NCBI RefSeq assembly: GCF_002920535.1 | Contig: NZ_PQSS01000022.1 | Span: forward strand, 1 to 64,000 | Length of the DNA stretch: 64,000 nucleotides | Reading direction: 5' to 3' | Source: Streptomyces sp. Ru71 | GTDB taxonomy: Bacteria > Actinomycetota > Actinomycetes > Streptomycetales > Streptomycetaceae | Shown: in pieces, positions 9,306 to 21,975 of the stretch | Position numbering within the stretch: the stretch's first letter is position 1 | Layout: the number at the start of each line of letters is the position of its first letter | Program-made: the position numbers and the translations under genes | The notes under the pieces: generated by a model | What the model saw: the letters and a program-made list of their open reading frames with translations, nothing else | Database searches by the model: none | What the model was told of the DNA's origin: nothing

Positions 9306-10295
9306 TCAGCCGGCCAGGTTGTCGGCCAGCTCCTCGCTGAGGTTCGCCTCCGTGCCCGGAATGCCGAGGTCGGCGGCGCGCTTGTCGGCCATGGCGAGCA
9401 GCCGGCGGATACGGCCCGCCACCGCGTCCTTGGTCAGCGGCGGGTCGGCGAGCGCGCCCAGCTCCTCCAGGGACGCCTGCTTGTGCTCCATGCGCAGCCG
9501 GCCGGCGGCCGCCAGGTGCTCGGGCACGTCCTCGCCAAGGATTTCGAGGGCGCGCTGCACCCGGGCCCCGGCCGCGACGGCCGCGCGGGCGGAGCGGCGC
9601 AGGTTGGCGTCGTCGAAGTTGGCCAGCCGGTTCGCCGTGGCGCGCACCTCGCGGCGCATCCGGCGCTCCTCCCAGGCCAGCACCGACTCGTGCGCGCCGA
9701 GCCGGGTCAGCAGCGCGCCGATGGCGTCGCCGTCGCGGACCACGACCCGGTCCACTCCGCGCACCTCGCGGGCCTTGGCGGCGATCGACAGCCGGCGCGC
9801 GGCCCCGACCAGCGCGAGCGCGGCCTCGGGGCCCGGGCAGGTCACCTCAAGGGAGGAGGAGCGACCGGGCTCGGTGAGCGAGCCGTGCGCGAGGAAGGCC
9901 CCGCGCCAGGCCGCCTCCGCGTCGCAGGTGGCCCCGGAGACCACCTGCGGGGGCAGGCCGCGGATCGGGCGGCCCCGGCCGTCCACCAGACCGGTCTGGC
10001 GGGCCAGCTGGTCACCGCCCGCGACGACCCGCACCACGTAGCGCGAGCCGCGGCGCAGTCCGCCCGGAGCCATCACGATCAGCTCCGAGCTGTGGCCGAA
10101 GATCTCCAGGATGTCCCGCTTGAGGCGGCGGGCCGCCATCGCGGTGTCCAGCTCCGCCTCGATCACAATGCGCCCGCTCACCAGGTGGAGGCCGCCGGCG
10201 AACCGCAGAATGGCGGAGACCTCCGCCTTCCTGCAGCAGGTCCGGGTGACGGGGAGCCGGGAGATCTCGTCCTTCACCGCTGCCGTCATCGCCAT
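9306..10295 (-). CDS. whiA: Sporulation regulator WhiA
   Basis: WhiA is the transcription factor that, with WhiB, switches on sporulation septation genes in Streptomyces. It combines a LAGLIDADG-homing-endonuclease-like N-terminal fold with a C-terminal helix-turn-helix. The 329-aa protein begins [20 protein letters not shown] and ends with the HTH region [20 protein letters not shown]. It overlaps the end of yvcK. The first ATG (10295) overlaps it by 10 bp, and a second ATG at 10289 would give a classic ATGA overlap, so the start is ambiguous by two codons. Confidence 0.96.
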   Translation of the reverse strand: MAMTAAVKDEISRLPVTRTCCRKAEVSAILRFAGGLHLVSGRIVIEAELDTAMAARRLKRDILEIFGHSSELIVMAPGGLRRGSRYVVRVVAGGDQLARQTGLVDGRGRPIRGLPPQVVSGATCDAEAAWRGAFLAHGSLTEPGRSSSLEVTCPGPEAALALVGAARRLSIAAKAREVRGVDRVVVRDGDAIGALLTRLGAHESVLAWEERRMRREVRATANRLANFDDANLRRSARAAVAAGARVQRALEILGEDVPEHLAAAGRLRMEHKQASLEELGALADPPLTKDAVAGRIRRLLAMADKRAADLGIPGTEANLSEELADNLAG

Positions 10296-11353
10296 GGGCC
10301 GATCCTTCCATGCATCCGAAAAATACGGTCGTACGCGGCGGCCAGCAGCTCGGGGTCGTGCCGGGGAGTTCCGTCCGTCCGCGCGACCGGCGCCAGCTCG
10401 ACCGCGGCACCCAGCCGCTTGGCGGCCTCGGTGAGCGAGTCGCGGTCGGGCACGGCGGCCTCGTCGGCCAGCACCACGTCGAGGGCGAGTTTAGGGGCGT
10501 GTCGCCCCAAAACCTCCAAATGACGCTGCGGGGAGAAGCCTTCGGTTTCCCCGGGCTGCGGAGCGAGGTTCAGCGACAGCACCCGGCGTGCCTTGGTCTG
10601 GGTGAGCGCGTCCAGCAGCTCGGGCACGAGCAGGTGCGGGATCACCGAGGAGAACCACGAGCCGGGACCCAGGACCACCCAGTCCGCGTCCAGGACCGCC
10701 TCCACTGCCTCGGGCACGGCCGGCGGGTCGTGCGGCACCAGGTGCACCGACTGCACATCGCCGGGGGTGAGGGCCACGGTGGCCTGCCCGCGCACGGTGT
10801 CCACGTCCTCGGGGCGCTCCGGGTCGTGCCCCTTGACCAGCGCCTGCAGCTCCAGCGGCACGGCCGACATGGGCAGCACGCGTCCGTGCGCGCCGAGCAG
10901 CCTGCCGACCAGGTCGAGCGCCTTGACGTGGTCGCCGAGCTGTTCCCACAGGGCGACGATCAGCAGGTTGCCGACCGCGTGGTCGTGCAGGTCGCCCTGG
11001 GAGTGGAAGCGGTGCTGGATGACCCGGGCCCAGGTCTGGCCCCAGTCGTCGTCCCCGCACAGCGCGGCCAGCGCCTTGCGCAGGTCGCCGGGCGGCAGCA
11101 CCCCCAGTTCGTCGCGCAGGCGCCCGCTGGAGCCGCCGTCGTCGGCGACGGTGACGACGGCGGTGAGGTCGCCGGTGATCCGGCGCAGCGCGGCGAGCGA
11201 GGCGGACAGGCCCATGCCGCCGCCCAGGGCGACGACCTTGGGCTGGGTGCCCCGGCGGCGCGGCCTGGCGCCCCGGGCCTCGGCGGGCCGGCTCGCCCGC
11301 CCTTCGGGCATGACCCGGCGCAGCCGGCTCAGCCGCGGAGTACGTCGCGTCAT
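10286..11353 (-). CDS. yvcK: YvcK/gluconeogenesis factor family protein
   Basis: This 355-aa protein belongs to the YvcK (CofD-like) family that binds UDP-sugars and affects cell-wall metabolism and growth on gluconeogenic carbon sources in other bacteria. The family signatures [31 protein letters not shown] and [16 protein letters not shown] are intact. About 35 basic residues precede the conserved core. ATG 11353 overlaps the rapZ stop (ATGA) and its end overlaps whiA, the standard rapZ-yvcK-whiA arrangement of Gram-positive bacteria. Confidence 0.93.
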   Translation of the reverse strand: MTRRTPRLSRLRRVMPEGRASRPAEARGARPRRRGTQPKVVALGGGMGLSASLAALRRITGDLTAVVTVADDGGSSGRLRDELGVLPPGDLRKALAALCGDDDWGQTWARVIQHRFHSQGDLHDHAVGNLLIVALWEQLGDHVKALDLVGRLLGAHGRVLPMSAVPLELQALVKGHDPERPEDVDTVRGQATVALTPGDVQSVHLVPHDPPAVPEAVEAVLDADWVVLGPGSWFSSVIPHLLVPELLDALTQTKARRVLSLNLAPQPGETEGFSPQRHLEVLGRHAPKLALDVVLADEAAVPDRDSLTEAAKRLGAAVELAPVARTDGTPRHDPELLAAAYDRIFRMHGRIGPWR

Positions 11354-12309
11354 TCCCGTCCCATGTCCCGGTGCACGACCACCGTCTCCACACCCTCGGC
11401 GGCGAGCCGCGCGGCGAGCTTCTCCGACATGGCCACCGAGCGGTGCTTGCCGCCGGTGCAGCCGACCGCGATGGTCACATAGCGCTTGCCCTCACGCCGG
11501 TAGCCCGCGGCGACCAGCTGAAGCAGCTCGGTGTACCGGTCCAGGAACTCCTTGGCGCCGGGCTGGTTGAAGACGTAGCCGGCGACCTCCTCGTTGAGCC
11601 CGGTGTACGGGCGCAGCTCGGGCACCCAGTGCGGGTTGGGCAGGAACCGCATGTCCACGACCAGGTCGGCGTCGACCGGCAGGCCGTACTTGAAGCCGAA
11701 GGACATCACGGTCGCCCGCAGCTCGGGCTCCTCGTCGCCGGCGAACTGGGCGTCCATCTTGGCGCGCAGCTCGTGCACGTTGAGGCTGGAGGTGTCGATC
11801 ACCAGATCGGCGTCGCCGCGCAGCTCGCGCAGCAGTTCGCGCTCGGCGGCGATGCCGTCGACGATCCGGCCGTCGCCCTGCAGCGGGTGCGGGCGGCGCA
11901 CGGACTCGAAGCGGCGCACCAGGGCCTCGTCGGAGGACTCCAGGAAGACGATCCGCCGGGTGACGCCCTTGGAGTCGAGGTCGGCGAGGGACTCGCGGAG
12001 GTTGTCGAAGAAACGCCGGCCGCGTACGTCGACGACGACCGCGATCCGGGCGACGTTGCCCTGCGAGCGCGCGCCGAGCTCCACCATGGTGGGGATCAGG
12101 GCGGGCGGCAGGTTGTCCACGACGAACCAGCCGAGGTCCTCCAGACACTTGGCCGCGGTCGAGCGGCCCGCTCCGGACATGCCGGAGATGATCACCAGCT
12201 CGGGGATGGCCGCGTCGGGGACCCCGGGCGTCTCGCCATTCGTGCCCGTACTCACGTGTGCTCCGTCTCCGCCTTGACCCTGTTGCCCGTCGTGCTTGTT
12301 CACGGTCAT
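11350..12309 (-). CDS. rapZ: RapZ-like nucleotide-binding protein
   Basis: In enterobacteria RapZ is an RNA-binding adaptor controlling glucosamine-6-phosphate synthase; in actinobacteria its role is not settled. The 319-aa protein has the P-loop-like sequence GMSGAGRST at residues 43-51, in which the usual lysine is arginine, and the C-terminal signature [10 protein letters not shown]. The first ~33 residues are a variable tail. The ATG at 12309 overlaps the uvrC stop by 4 bp, supporting this start and co-translation. Confidence 0.93.
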   Translation of the reverse strand: MTVNKHDGQQGQGGDGAHVSTGTNGETPGVPDAAIPELVIISGMSGAGRSTAAKCLEDLGWFVVDNLPPALIPTMVELGARSQGNVARIAVVVDVRGRRFFDNLRESLADLDSKGVTRRIVFLESSDEALVRRFESVRRPHPLQGDGRIVDGIAAERELLRELRGDADLVIDTSSLNVHELRAKMDAQFAGDEEPELRATVMSFGFKYGLPVDADLVVDMRFLPNPHWVPELRPYTGLNEEVAGYVFNQPGAKEFLDRYTELLQLVAAGYRREGKRYVTIAVGCTGGKHRSVAMSEKLAARLAAEGVETVVVHRDMGRE

Positions 12310-14396
12310 GTCTCCTGCCCCCGTCGTTCGTCCGGGGCGCCCGTCGTCACGGGTTCCCCGCCGGAACCCATGGTGCCGGGTTCCTCATCCTCAATGATCT
12401 CTCCGGTCGCCGTGTTCACGGCCGGTGCGGCCGGGGACGCCTGGGCCAGTGCCACGGCGATCGTCTCGGCCGTCTTGCGGCCTATGCCGGGGACCTCGCA
12501 GATCTGGTCGATGGTGGCGGCTCGCAGTTTCTTCAACGACCCGAAGTGCTTCAGCAGTGCCTGCTTGCGCGTGTCGCCGAGGCCGGGCACGTCGTCCAGG
12601 GGGCTGGAACGGAAGCGCTTGGCCCGCTTGGAGCGCTGGTAGGTGATCGCGAACCGGTGCGCCTCGTCCCGCACGCGCTGGAGCAGGTAGAGGCCCTCGC
12701 TGGTGCGGGGCAGCACCACCGGGTCGTCGTCGCCGGGCAGCCAGACCTCCTCCAGGCGCTTGGCCAGGCCGCACACGGCGACGTCGTCGATGCCGAGCTC
12801 GTCGAGCGCCTTCTGGGCGGCGGCGACCTGGGGCTGTCCGCCGTCCACGACGACGAGCTGGGGCGGGTAGGCGAACTTCCTGGGCCGGCCGTCGTCGTCC
12901 TTGAGGCCGGGGCCCCCGTCGGGGCTCTCGGGCAGGCCGCTGCGCGCGTCCGCGCCGTCGACGCCGCCGTCCTCGTCCACCCACTCGCCGGTGCGCTCCT
13001 TCTCGGCGAGGTAGCGCCTGAAGCGGCGGGTGATCACCTCGTGCATGGAGCGGACGTCGTCCTGCCCCTCGAAGCCCTTGATCTGGAAGCGGCGGTACTC
13101 GCTCTTGCGGGCGAGTCCGTCCTCGAAGACGACCATGGAGGCCACGACGTCCTGCCCCTGCAGGTGTGAGATGTCGTAGCACTCGATGCGCAGCGGGGCG
13201 CTGTCCAGGTCGAGGGCGTCGGCGATCTCCTCCAGGGCGCGCGAGCGCGTGGTCAGGTCGGAGGCGCGCTTGGTCTTGTGCAGCACCAGCGCCTGCTGGG
13301 CGTTGCGCTGCACCGTCTCCATCAGCGCCTTCTTGTCACCGCGCTGCGGGATGCGCAACGAGACGCTCGACCCGCGGCGGCCGGTGAGCCACTCCTGCAC
13401 CGGCTCGACCGGGTCGGGCAGCGCCGGGACGAGGACCTCCTTGGGTACCGCGTCCCCGCTCTCCTCGCCGTACAGCTGCTGCAGGGCGTGCTCGACGAGG
13501 GCGCCGGTGGTGATCTCCTCCACCTTGTCGGTGACCCAGCCGCGCTGGCCGCGCACGCGTCCGCCGCGCACGTGGAAGATCTGCACGGCCGCCTCCAGCT
13601 CGTCCTCGGCGACGGCGATGAGGTCGGCGTCGGTCGCGTCCGCGAGCACGACCGCGTTCTTCTCCATGGCCTTCTTCAGGGCCTCTATGTCGTCCCGCAG
13701 GCGGGCGGCCCGCTCGTACTCCATCTCCTCGGCCGCCTCCATCATCTGCTTCTCCAGGCGGCGCAGATAGGTGCCGGTGCGGCCGGCCATGAAGTCGCAG
13801 AACTCGTCGGCCAGCTCCCGGTGGTCCTCGGGGGCGATCCGGCCGACGCAGGGGGCGGAGCACTTGCCGATGTAGCCGAGCAGACAGGGGCGGCCGGTGC
13901 GGGAGGCGTTCTTGAACACGCCGGCCGAGCAGGTGCGCACCGGGAAGACGCGCAGCAGCAGGTCGACGGTGTCGCGGATGGCCCACGCGTGCGCGTACGG
14001 GCCGAAGTACCGGACGCCCTTCTTCTTGTGACCGCGCATCACCTGCACGCGCGGGAACTCCTCGTTCATCGTCACCGCGAGGTAGGGGTAGCTCTTGTCG
14101 TCGCGGTACTTGACGTTGAACCGGGGGTCGTACTCCTTGATCCAGGAGTACTCCAGCTGCAGCGCCTCGACCTCCGTGGACACCACCGTCCACTCCACGG
14201 ACGCGGCCGTGGTCACCATCGAGCGGGTGCGGGGGTGCAGGTTCGCCAGGTCCTGGAAGTAGTTCGCCAGGCGCTGGCGCAGGCTCTTCGCCTTTCCGAC
14301 GTAGATCACCCGGCGGTGCTCGTCACGGAACCTGTACACCCCCGGGGAGTCCGGGATCTCACCCGGCCTGGGGCGGTAGCTGGAGGGGTCGGCCAT
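12306..14396 (-). CDS. uvrC: UvrABC excinuclease subunit C
   Basis: UvrC makes both incisions in nucleotide excision repair. The 696-aa protein carries an N-terminal GIY-YIG nuclease domain ([22 protein letters not shown]), the cysteine motif around CSAPCVGRI, a UVR segment near [18 protein letters not shown], the RNase H-like second nuclease region ([20 protein letters not shown]), and a C-terminal helix-hairpin-helix pair ([29 protein letters not shown]). A damage-type promoter lies 7 nt before the ATG, implying a leaderless mRNA that also carries rapZ, yvcK and whiA. Confidence 0.97.
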   Translation of the reverse strand: MADPSSYRPRPGEIPDSPGVYRFRDEHRRVIYVGKAKSLRQRLANYFQDLANLHPRTRSMVTTAASVEWTVVSTEVEALQLEYSWIKEYDPRFNVKYRDDKSYPYLAVTMNEEFPRVQVMRGHKKKGVRYFGPYAHAWAIRDTVDLLLRVFPVRTCSAGVFKNASRTGRPCLLGYIGKCSAPCVGRIAPEDHRELADEFCDFMAGRTGTYLRRLEKQMMEAAEEMEYERAARLRDDIEALKKAMEKNAVVLADATDADLIAVAEDELEAAVQIFHVRGGRVRGQRGWVTDKVEEITTGALVEHALQQLYGEESGDAVPKEVLVPALPDPVEPVQEWLTGRRGSSVSLRIPQRGDKKALMETVQRNAQQALVLHKTKRASDLTTRSRALEEIADALDLDSAPLRIECYDISHLQGQDVVASMVVFEDGLARKSEYRRFQIKGFEGQDDVRSMHEVITRRFRRYLAEKERTGEWVDEDGGVDGADARSGLPESPDGGPGLKDDDGRPRKFAYPPQLVVVDGGQPQVAAAQKALDELGIDDVAVCGLAKRLEEVWLPGDDDPVVLPRTSEGLYLLQRVRDEAHRFAITYQRSKRAKRFRSSPLDDVPGLGDTRKQALLKHFGSLKKLRAATIDQICEVPGIGRKTAETIAVALAQASPAAPAVNTATGEIIEDEEPGTMGSGGEPVTTGAPDERRGQET

Positions 14397-14403
14397 GTCT
14401 CAC

Positions 14404-14426
14404 ACCCTACTGGCGCACGCTGACAG
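14404..14426 (-). promoter_or_regulatory. PafBC/RecA-NDp type promoter of uvrC, leaderless
   Basis: The minus strand reads CTGTCAGCG, eight bases, TAGGGT. Two positions in the upstream half differ from the copies at uvrA and uvrB. The -10 ends 7 nt before ATG, so the transcript should start at or next to the start codon. Confidence 0.6.
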
Positions 14427-14481
14427 CGCGGCGCGGCTGTGGACAACGCCGGGCGGGTGTCCCGGGGGCGTCGGGAGGAGC

Positions 14482-14582
14482 GGGGCGGGGTGTCCCGGAG
14501 GGGCTTGGGGCGGGGTGCCCGGAGGGTCCCGGGGCGGGAAGCCCCGGAGGGTCTCGCGGGGCGGGGCGCCCGGAGAGTCTCA
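14482..14582. repeat. Four degenerate 25-bp GC-rich tandem repeats
   Basis: Units beginning GGGGCGGG start at 14482, 14507, 14531 and 14558, each with a CCCGGAG core. The last unit contains the stop codon of the Rieske gene. They fill most of the 183-bp gap before uvrC. Confidence 0.75.
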
Positions 14583-14993
14583 GGCCGAGGGGCTCGCGAC
14601 GATCCGGCCGTTCTCGACCTTGACCGACAGCTCCTTGAGCGGCTCCGTCGCCGGGGCGTGCAGCACCTCACCGGTCGTGGCGTCGAACTGGCTGCCATGG
14701 CAGGTGCAGGTCAGCTTCGTGCCGTCCAGCTTGGCGATGGGGCACTGCGCGTGCGTGCAGATCGTGCTGAAGGCCTTCAGCGAACCGGCGGAGTCCCGGC
14801 TGACCACCACGTTGTGCTTGCGGTCCAGCTTCGCGCCGCCCTGGGGGACCTCGCTCTCGGCGCCCACGTCGACCGGACCGGTGGGCCGGCCCGGCCCGGA
14901 CTCGGAGCAGGCGGTGAGGCCGAGACCGGCGGCGGGGACGGCGGCGGCACCCTTCAGCAGGGTGCGGCGGCTGGGTACCGGGCTGCCGGACAT
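14580..14993 (-). CDS. Tat-exported Rieske [2Fe-2S] lipoprotein
   Basis: This 137-aa protein has a twin-arginine signal (SRRTLLKG, R9-R10) ending in a lipobox with C29 (LTAC). It is followed by a Rieske domain with the cluster ligands C79-T-H81 and C96-x-x-H99, plus the disulfide-type cysteines C84 and C98. It is therefore a membrane-anchored, externally located iron-sulfur electron carrier. It is not part of a bc1 operon here and its partner is unknown. The ATG at 14993 was chosen because it places the Tat motif correctly. It is divergent from the LacI gene. Confidence 0.88.
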   Translation of the reverse strand: MSGSPVPSRRTLLKGAAAVPAAGLGLTACSESGPGRPTGPVDVGAESEVPQGGAKLDRKHNVVVSRDSAGSLKAFSTICTHAQCPIAKLDGTKLTCTCHGSQFDATTGEVLHAPATEPLKELSVKVENGRIVASPSA

Positions 14994-15083
14994 GAGGTTC
15001 TCCACGGGTTCGGACGGTGGTGCGTGCGTGACGATACCGCCCCTGATCACCCCCGTGTTCACCGGCTCCCTGGCGCCGGACCG

Positions 15084-15134
15084 GACGTAAACGTTTACGC
15101 AAGCGTTTACGTCAGCCGCGGGATGAGATAGCTT
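15084..15134 (+). promoter_or_regulatory. LacI-type operator overlapping the lacI-like gene promoter
   Basis: CGTAAACGTTTACG (15086-15099) is a perfect palindrome. The overlapping arms GACGTAAACG (15084-15093) and CGTTTACGTC (15103-15112) form a second dyad. TTTACG (15106-15111), 17 bp, TAGCTT (15129-15134) fits a promoter whose -35 lies inside the operator, so autorepression is predicted. The divergent Rieske gene may be affected too. Confidence 0.7.
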
Positions 15135-15179
15135 CCCCGCCTGAGCCCACAGTCGAAAGCCCGGGAAGGGAGCGCCCGC

Positions 15180-16370
15180 ATGCCCACCATGGCCGACGTC
15201 GCCCGCTCGGCCGGCGTGTCCGTCGCGACCGTCTCGCACGTGCTCAACGGCACCCGCCCGGTCCTTCCGCAGACCCGCCAGGCCGTCCTGGACGCCATCG
15301 ACGAGCTGGGCTACACCCCGAACACCCTGGCCCGCTCGCTGGTGACCTCCCGGACCCGGTCCATCGGCCTGGCGGTCTCCGCGATCAGCAACCCCTACTT
15401 CACCGAGATCCTCCAGGGCGTCGAGGCGGCCGCCCTGCAGGAGGGCTACAGCCTGCTCATCGCCGACCCGCACGACGACCCCGCGCACGAGCGCCGGGTC
15501 GTGCAGCTGCTGCACGAGCGCCGCGTCGACGGCCTGATCGTCGCGCCGTCCGCCCGCCCCGACGACCTGGTCGCCTATCTGACCCGGCACGCCGTCCCCA
15601 CCGTCCTGCTCGACCGCGCCGTCCCCACCCCGCCGGACGCGGCGCCCCGCTTCGACCAGGTGTGCGCCGAGAACGCGGAGCCCACCGCCCGGCTCGTCAC
15701 CCATCTCGCCGGGCTCGGCCACCGCCGCATCGGCCTGATCGCCGGGCTGCCCGGGCTGAGCACCACCAGGGAGCGGATCAGCGGCTACCGGGACGGGCTC
15801 GCGGCCGCGGCGCTGCCCTATGACGAGCGGCTCGTCGTGCACGGCGACTCCGCGACCGGCGGCGCCGAGCGGGCCACCGCCGACCTGCTGTCGCTCGCCG
15901 CAGCGCCCACCGCGCTGGTCAGCGCCAACAACGCGATGACCATCGGCGCGCTGCGCGCCCTGCGCTCCCGGGGCCTGGCCGTGCCCGGGGACATCGCGCT
16001 GTGCTGCTTCGACGACTTCGCCTGGGCGGACCTGTTCTCCCCCCGGCTGACGGCGATCGCCCAGCCCAGCAGGGAGCTGGGCGCCACCGCCGTCCGCGTG
16101 CTGCTGGAGCGGCTCGCCCGGCCGGAGCGGCCGGCGCGGACCGTGCGGCTGCCCTGCTCGTTCGTCCACCGCACCTCCTGCGGGTGTCCGGAGGAGGCTG
16201 GTCCCGAAGCGGCCGGTTTTGCGGAGGCCGGTTTCGGAGAGGCCGGTTCCGCGGAGGCCGGTTCCGCGGAGGCCGGTTCCGCGGAGCTCCGCCCCGATGC
16301 GCCCGGCCCCGATGCGCCCCGCCCCGAAGCGGCCCGTCCGAAAGCGTCCCAGAAAGGAACCGTCGCATGA
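15180..16370 (+). CDS. LacI-family transcriptional regulator
   Basis: This 396-aa repressor has the canonical LacI helix-turn-helix (MADVARSAGVSVATVSHVLNG), the hinge helix region (GYTPNTLARSL) and a periplasmic-binding-like sugar domain ending near residue 340. An odd C-terminal tail of about 55 residues follows, built from EAGS(A/F)-type repeats and then PDAPGPDAPRP. The ATG at 15180 follows AAGGGAG. It overlaps the sugar kinase by 4 bp, so the pair forms an operon; a LacI-type operator lies at its own promoter. Confidence 0.93.
   Translation: MPTMADVARSAGVSVATVSHVLNGTRPVLPQTRQAVLDAIDELGYTPNTLARSLVTSRTRSIGLAVSAISNPYFTEILQGVEAAALQEGYSLLIADPHDDPAHERRVVQLLHERRVDGLIVAPSARPDDLVAYLTRHAVPTVLLDRAVPTPPDAAPRFDQVCAENAEPTARLVTHLAGLGHRRIGLIAGLPGLSTTRERISGYRDGLAAAALPYDERLVVHGDSATGGAERATADLLSLAAAPTALVSANNAMTIGALRALRSRGLAVPGDIALCCFDDFAWADLFSPRLTAIAQPSRELGATAVRVLLERLARPERPARTVRLPCSFVHRTSCGCPEEAGPEAAGFAEAGFGEAGSAEAGSAEAGSAELRPDAPGPDAPRPEAARPKASQKGTVA
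16199..16276 (+). repeat. 15-bp coding tandem repeat in the LacI tail
   Basis: Copies of a GCGGAGGCCGGTTCC-like unit encode the repeated AEAGS peptide. The last two or three copies are nearly identical, which indicates recent slippage inside the reading frame. Confidence 0.7.
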
Positions 16371-17275
16371 TCGTCGTCGCCGGTGAGGCACTGATCGACC
16401 TGGTACCGCAGGGCACGGGTGCCCTCGCCGCCCTCCGGCCGGCGCTCGGCGGCGGCCCGTACAACACGGCGGTCGCCCTGGGGCGCCTGGGCTCCCCCAC
16501 CGCCTTCTGCTCCCGGGTGTCGCACGACGCGTTCGGCGAGGCCCTGCTCGACGGGCTGCGCGCCGCCGGGGTGGACGTCACGGCCGTACAGCGCGGCCCC
16601 GAGCCGACCACGCTGGCCGTCGCCACGATCGGCGCCGGCGGCTCGGCCGCGTACTCCTTCTACGTCGAGGGCACCGCGGACCGGCTCTTCTCTGCGCCGT
16701 CGGCGCTGCCGGCCGGAACCCGGGCGGTGTCCTTCGGCACCTGCTCGCTGGTGCTGGAGCCGGGCGCGAGCGCGTACGAGGAGCTGATGCGCACGGCGGC
16801 GGCGCAGGGCCTGTTCACCGCCCTGGACCCGAACATCCGCCCGGGGCTGATCCCCGACGCGGACGCCTACCGGGCCCGCTTCAAGAGCTGGCTGCCCTCG
16901 GTGACGCTGCTCAAGCTGTCCGAGGAGGACGCCCTGTGGCTGGGCGGTACCCCGCAGGAGTGGCTGGCCGCCGGCCCGTCGGCCGTGGTGATCACCCACG
17001 GCGGCGACGGTCTGACCGCGTTCACCGCGGACGGCGGGGTGCACCCCGTGCCCGGCGAGGCGGTGGACGTGGTGGACACGATCGGCGCGGGCGACACGGT
17101 CAACGCCGCCCTGCTGCACGGGCTGGCCGCCCGCGACGCCCTCTCCCCCGCCGCCCTGGCGGCCCTGGGCCCCGACGGCTGGCAGGAGCTGCTGCGGTTC
17201 GCGGCCCGGGCGGCGGCGGTCACCTGCTCACGGGCGGGCGCGGAGCCGCCGTACGCGCGGGAGCTGGAGGACTGA
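16367..17275 (+). CDS. PfkB-family carbohydrate kinase (fructokinase-like)
   Basis: This 302-aa ribokinase-fold enzyme has the N-terminal GEALIDLVP and GGGPYNTAVALGRLG motifs and the C-terminal anion-hole signature DTIGAGDTVNAALL with the catalytic aspartate. Such enzymes phosphorylate sugars, and fructokinase is the closest guess. The ATG at 16367 is preceded by AGAAAGGAA and overlaps the LacI stop (ATGA), so its expression is presumably relieved by the sugar sensed by that repressor. Confidence 0.88.
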   Translation: MIVVAGEALIDLVPQGTGALAALRPALGGGPYNTAVALGRLGSPTAFCSRVSHDAFGEALLDGLRAAGVDVTAVQRGPEPTTLAVATIGAGGSAAYSFYVEGTADRLFSAPSALPAGTRAVSFGTCSLVLEPGASAYEELMRTAAAQGLFTALDPNIRPGLIPDADAYRARFKSWLPSVTLLKLSEEDALWLGGTPQEWLAAGPSAVVITHGGDGLTAFTADGGVHPVPGEAVDVVDTIGAGDTVNAALLHGLAARDALSPAALAALGPDGWQELLRFAARAAAVTCSRAGAEPPYARELED

Positions 17276-17301
17276 CCAGCGGGGGCCCAGGGCCGCAGGT
17301 C

Positions 17302-18165
17302 TCAGCCCGTGTCGGCCACCGCGCGCAGGGCGCCGGGGCGGCGGCCGGCCAGGCGGTCCAGGGCCGCCGCCGTGGCGTCGTCGGCGGGCAGGTGGACGAC
17401 CACCCACTGACCGTCCTCCGGCAGCGCGAGCGTCTCGTACAGCAGCCTCAGCTGCCCCACCTCGGGGTGCGCGACCCGGCGTGAGCCCACCCGGCGCGGC
17501 ACCGCGGACAGGTCGGCGAACCGGTCGGCGAACTCCGCCCCGGCGGTGATCGTGAGCTCCTCGGCGAGATCGGCGACATAGGGGTCCCGCAGCGGCACCT
17601 CGTGCCGGAGCCGGGCGACCGTCTCGTCGGCCACCCGGTCCCAGTCGGGGTAGGCCGTGCGGGCCCGCTCGTCGGTGAACAGGTGGCGCAGCAGGTTGGG
17701 GGGCTCGCCGTCGAGGGCGCCGAGCGGCCCGAAGAGCCGGGCGTGACCGCTGGTGTGGGCGATGACGTCGCCGACCCAGTTGATCACCGCGGCGGGGGCC
17801 GGCTCAAGGCGGTCCAGCACCGCCCGCACGGTGGGGCGCGCGGTCCGGCTGAGCGGCGGGGCGGCGGCGCACACCAGCGGGTCGCCGTCGTGCGCCTCCT
17901 TGGTCAGACGGCGCAGCAGCAGCCGTTCCTGGAGGGTCAGCTGCAGCGCGTCGGCGAGCGCGCCCAGCACCTGCGCGGAGGGGTTGCGGTCCCGGCCCTG
18001 CTCCAGCCGGGTGAGGTACTCGACGCTGATGCCGGCGAGCGTCGCCAGTTCGGCTCGCCGCAGCCCCGGTGTGCGGCGGCGAAGGCCGGCCGGCAGCCCG
18101 GCCTGCTCGGGGCCGACCGCTTCCCGCCGAGCCCGCAGGAACCTGCCCAACTCGTTGTCGCTCAC
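17302..18165 (-). CDS. XRE-family regulator with MmyB-type ligand domain
   Basis: This 287-aa protein begins with an XRE helix-turn-helix (LRRAELATLAGISVEYLTRLEQGRDRNPS) at residues ~35-65. It continues with the conserved C-terminal region of the MmyB-like family (INWVGDVIAHTSGHARLFG, HPEVGQLRLLYETLALPEDGQ), which probably binds a small molecule or lipid. It is divergent from the YceI gene across 100 bp, the usual layout for a local regulator of that neighbour. TACGTT ends 7 nt before the GTG start, which may mean a leaderless message. Confidence 0.88.
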   Translation of the reverse strand: MSDNELGRFLRARREAVGPEQAGLPAGLRRRTPGLRRAELATLAGISVEYLTRLEQGRDRNPSAQVLGALADALQLTLQERLLLRRLTKEAHDGDPLVCAAAPPLSRTARPTVRAVLDRLEPAPAAVINWVGDVIAHTSGHARLFGPLGALDGEPPNLLRHLFTDERARTAYPDWDRVADETVARLRHEVPLRDPYVADLAEELTITAGAEFADRFADLSAVPRRVGSRRVAHPEVGQLRLLYETLALPEDGQWVVVHLPADDATAAALDRLAGRRPGALRAVADTG

Positions 18166-18266
18166 GAACGCGAACGTACCAATGCCGGGCTCCGAAAGGG
18201 TGGCCCTGCCACTACCAGGCTTCGGCCGGTCTCCCTGCGCGGTGGCCGAGGCCGCAGGGTGAGGGC

Positions 18267-18824
18267 ATGACGAACGAGACCATCACCACGCCTGCCGCTC
18301 TGCCGCTCGCCCCGGGGGTCTGGGCCCTGGACCCGCTGCACTCCGCCGTGAACTTCACCATCCGCCACCTGGGCATCGCCAAGGTCCGGGGCCGTTTCAA
18401 CGGGGTGCGGGCCGAGCTGTACGTCGGTGAGCGCATCGAGGACGTCCGGGTGTCCGCGACGATCGACCTGGCCACGATCGACACGGGCAACCCCGACCGG
18501 GACGCGCATGTCCGCACGTCCGACCTGCTCGACGTCGCCAAGCGCCCGACGATGGACTTCCGCTCCAGCCGGATCCGGGGCGAGGGCGAGGACTGGACCA
18601 TGGAGGGCGAGCTGACCATCGGCGAGGTGACCCGCCCGGTGACGCTGGCCGTGGAGTTCGGCGGGCTGGTGGACGTGCCGGTCGACGGCAGCCGGCACGC
18701 CGGGTTCGAGGCCACGGGCGAGATCCGGCGCGCGGACTTCGGCCTGGACTTCGCTCCGGGGCTGCTCGGCGACGTGGTCAAGATCCAGCTGGACATGCAG
18801 TTCGTGGAGCCGACGAGCGCCTGA
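18267..18824 (+). CDS. YceI-family lipid-binding-like protein
   Basis: YceI proteins form a lipocalin-like barrel that binds isoprenoid lipids. The 185-aa product shows the family pattern: WALDPLHSAVNFTIRHLGIAKVRGRF, DLATIDTGNPDRDAHVRTSDLLDV, and a C-terminal barrel strand set. No signal peptide is visible, so it is probably cytoplasmic, unlike E. coli YceI. ATG 18267 follows GTGAGGG. It is transcribed away from the XRE gene and ends convergently with uvrA at a shared terminator. Confidence 0.92.
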   Translation: MTNETITTPAALPLAPGVWALDPLHSAVNFTIRHLGIAKVRGRFNGVRAELYVGERIEDVRVSATIDLATIDTGNPDRDAHVRTSDLLDVAKRPTMDFRSSRIRGEGEDWTMEGELTIGEVTRPVTLAVEFGGLVDVPVDGSRHAGFEATGEIRRADFGLDFAPGLLGDVVKIQLDMQFVEPTSA

Positions 18825-18843
18825 GCCGGCCGGGAACGACGAC

Positions 18844-18884
18844 GGGCGGTGCCGCCGCGGGACATCTCCGTGGAGGCACCGCCC
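18844..18884. terminator. Bidirectional terminator between the YceI gene and uvrA
   Basis: GGGCGGTGCC (18844-18853) and GGCACCGCCC (18875-18884) form a perfect 10-bp stem. It sits between two convergent stops (18824 and 18900), so it can serve both strands. Confidence 0.75.
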
Positions 18885-18899
18885 AAAGGCAGGCGCGGG

Positions 18900-21920
<3,021 letters not shown>

Positions 21921-21975
21921 GCCGGTCCGCACCTTTCTTGAGAGAAGTGACAGGGGCGGGGCCCCCGTCCTTCTC

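Noticed and set aside
14580..16391. 603-aa minus-strand frame joining the Rieske gene to sequence opposite the LacI gene
   Set aside because: Only the last 137 residues carry Tat and Rieske motifs; the rest is the complement of the LacI gene.
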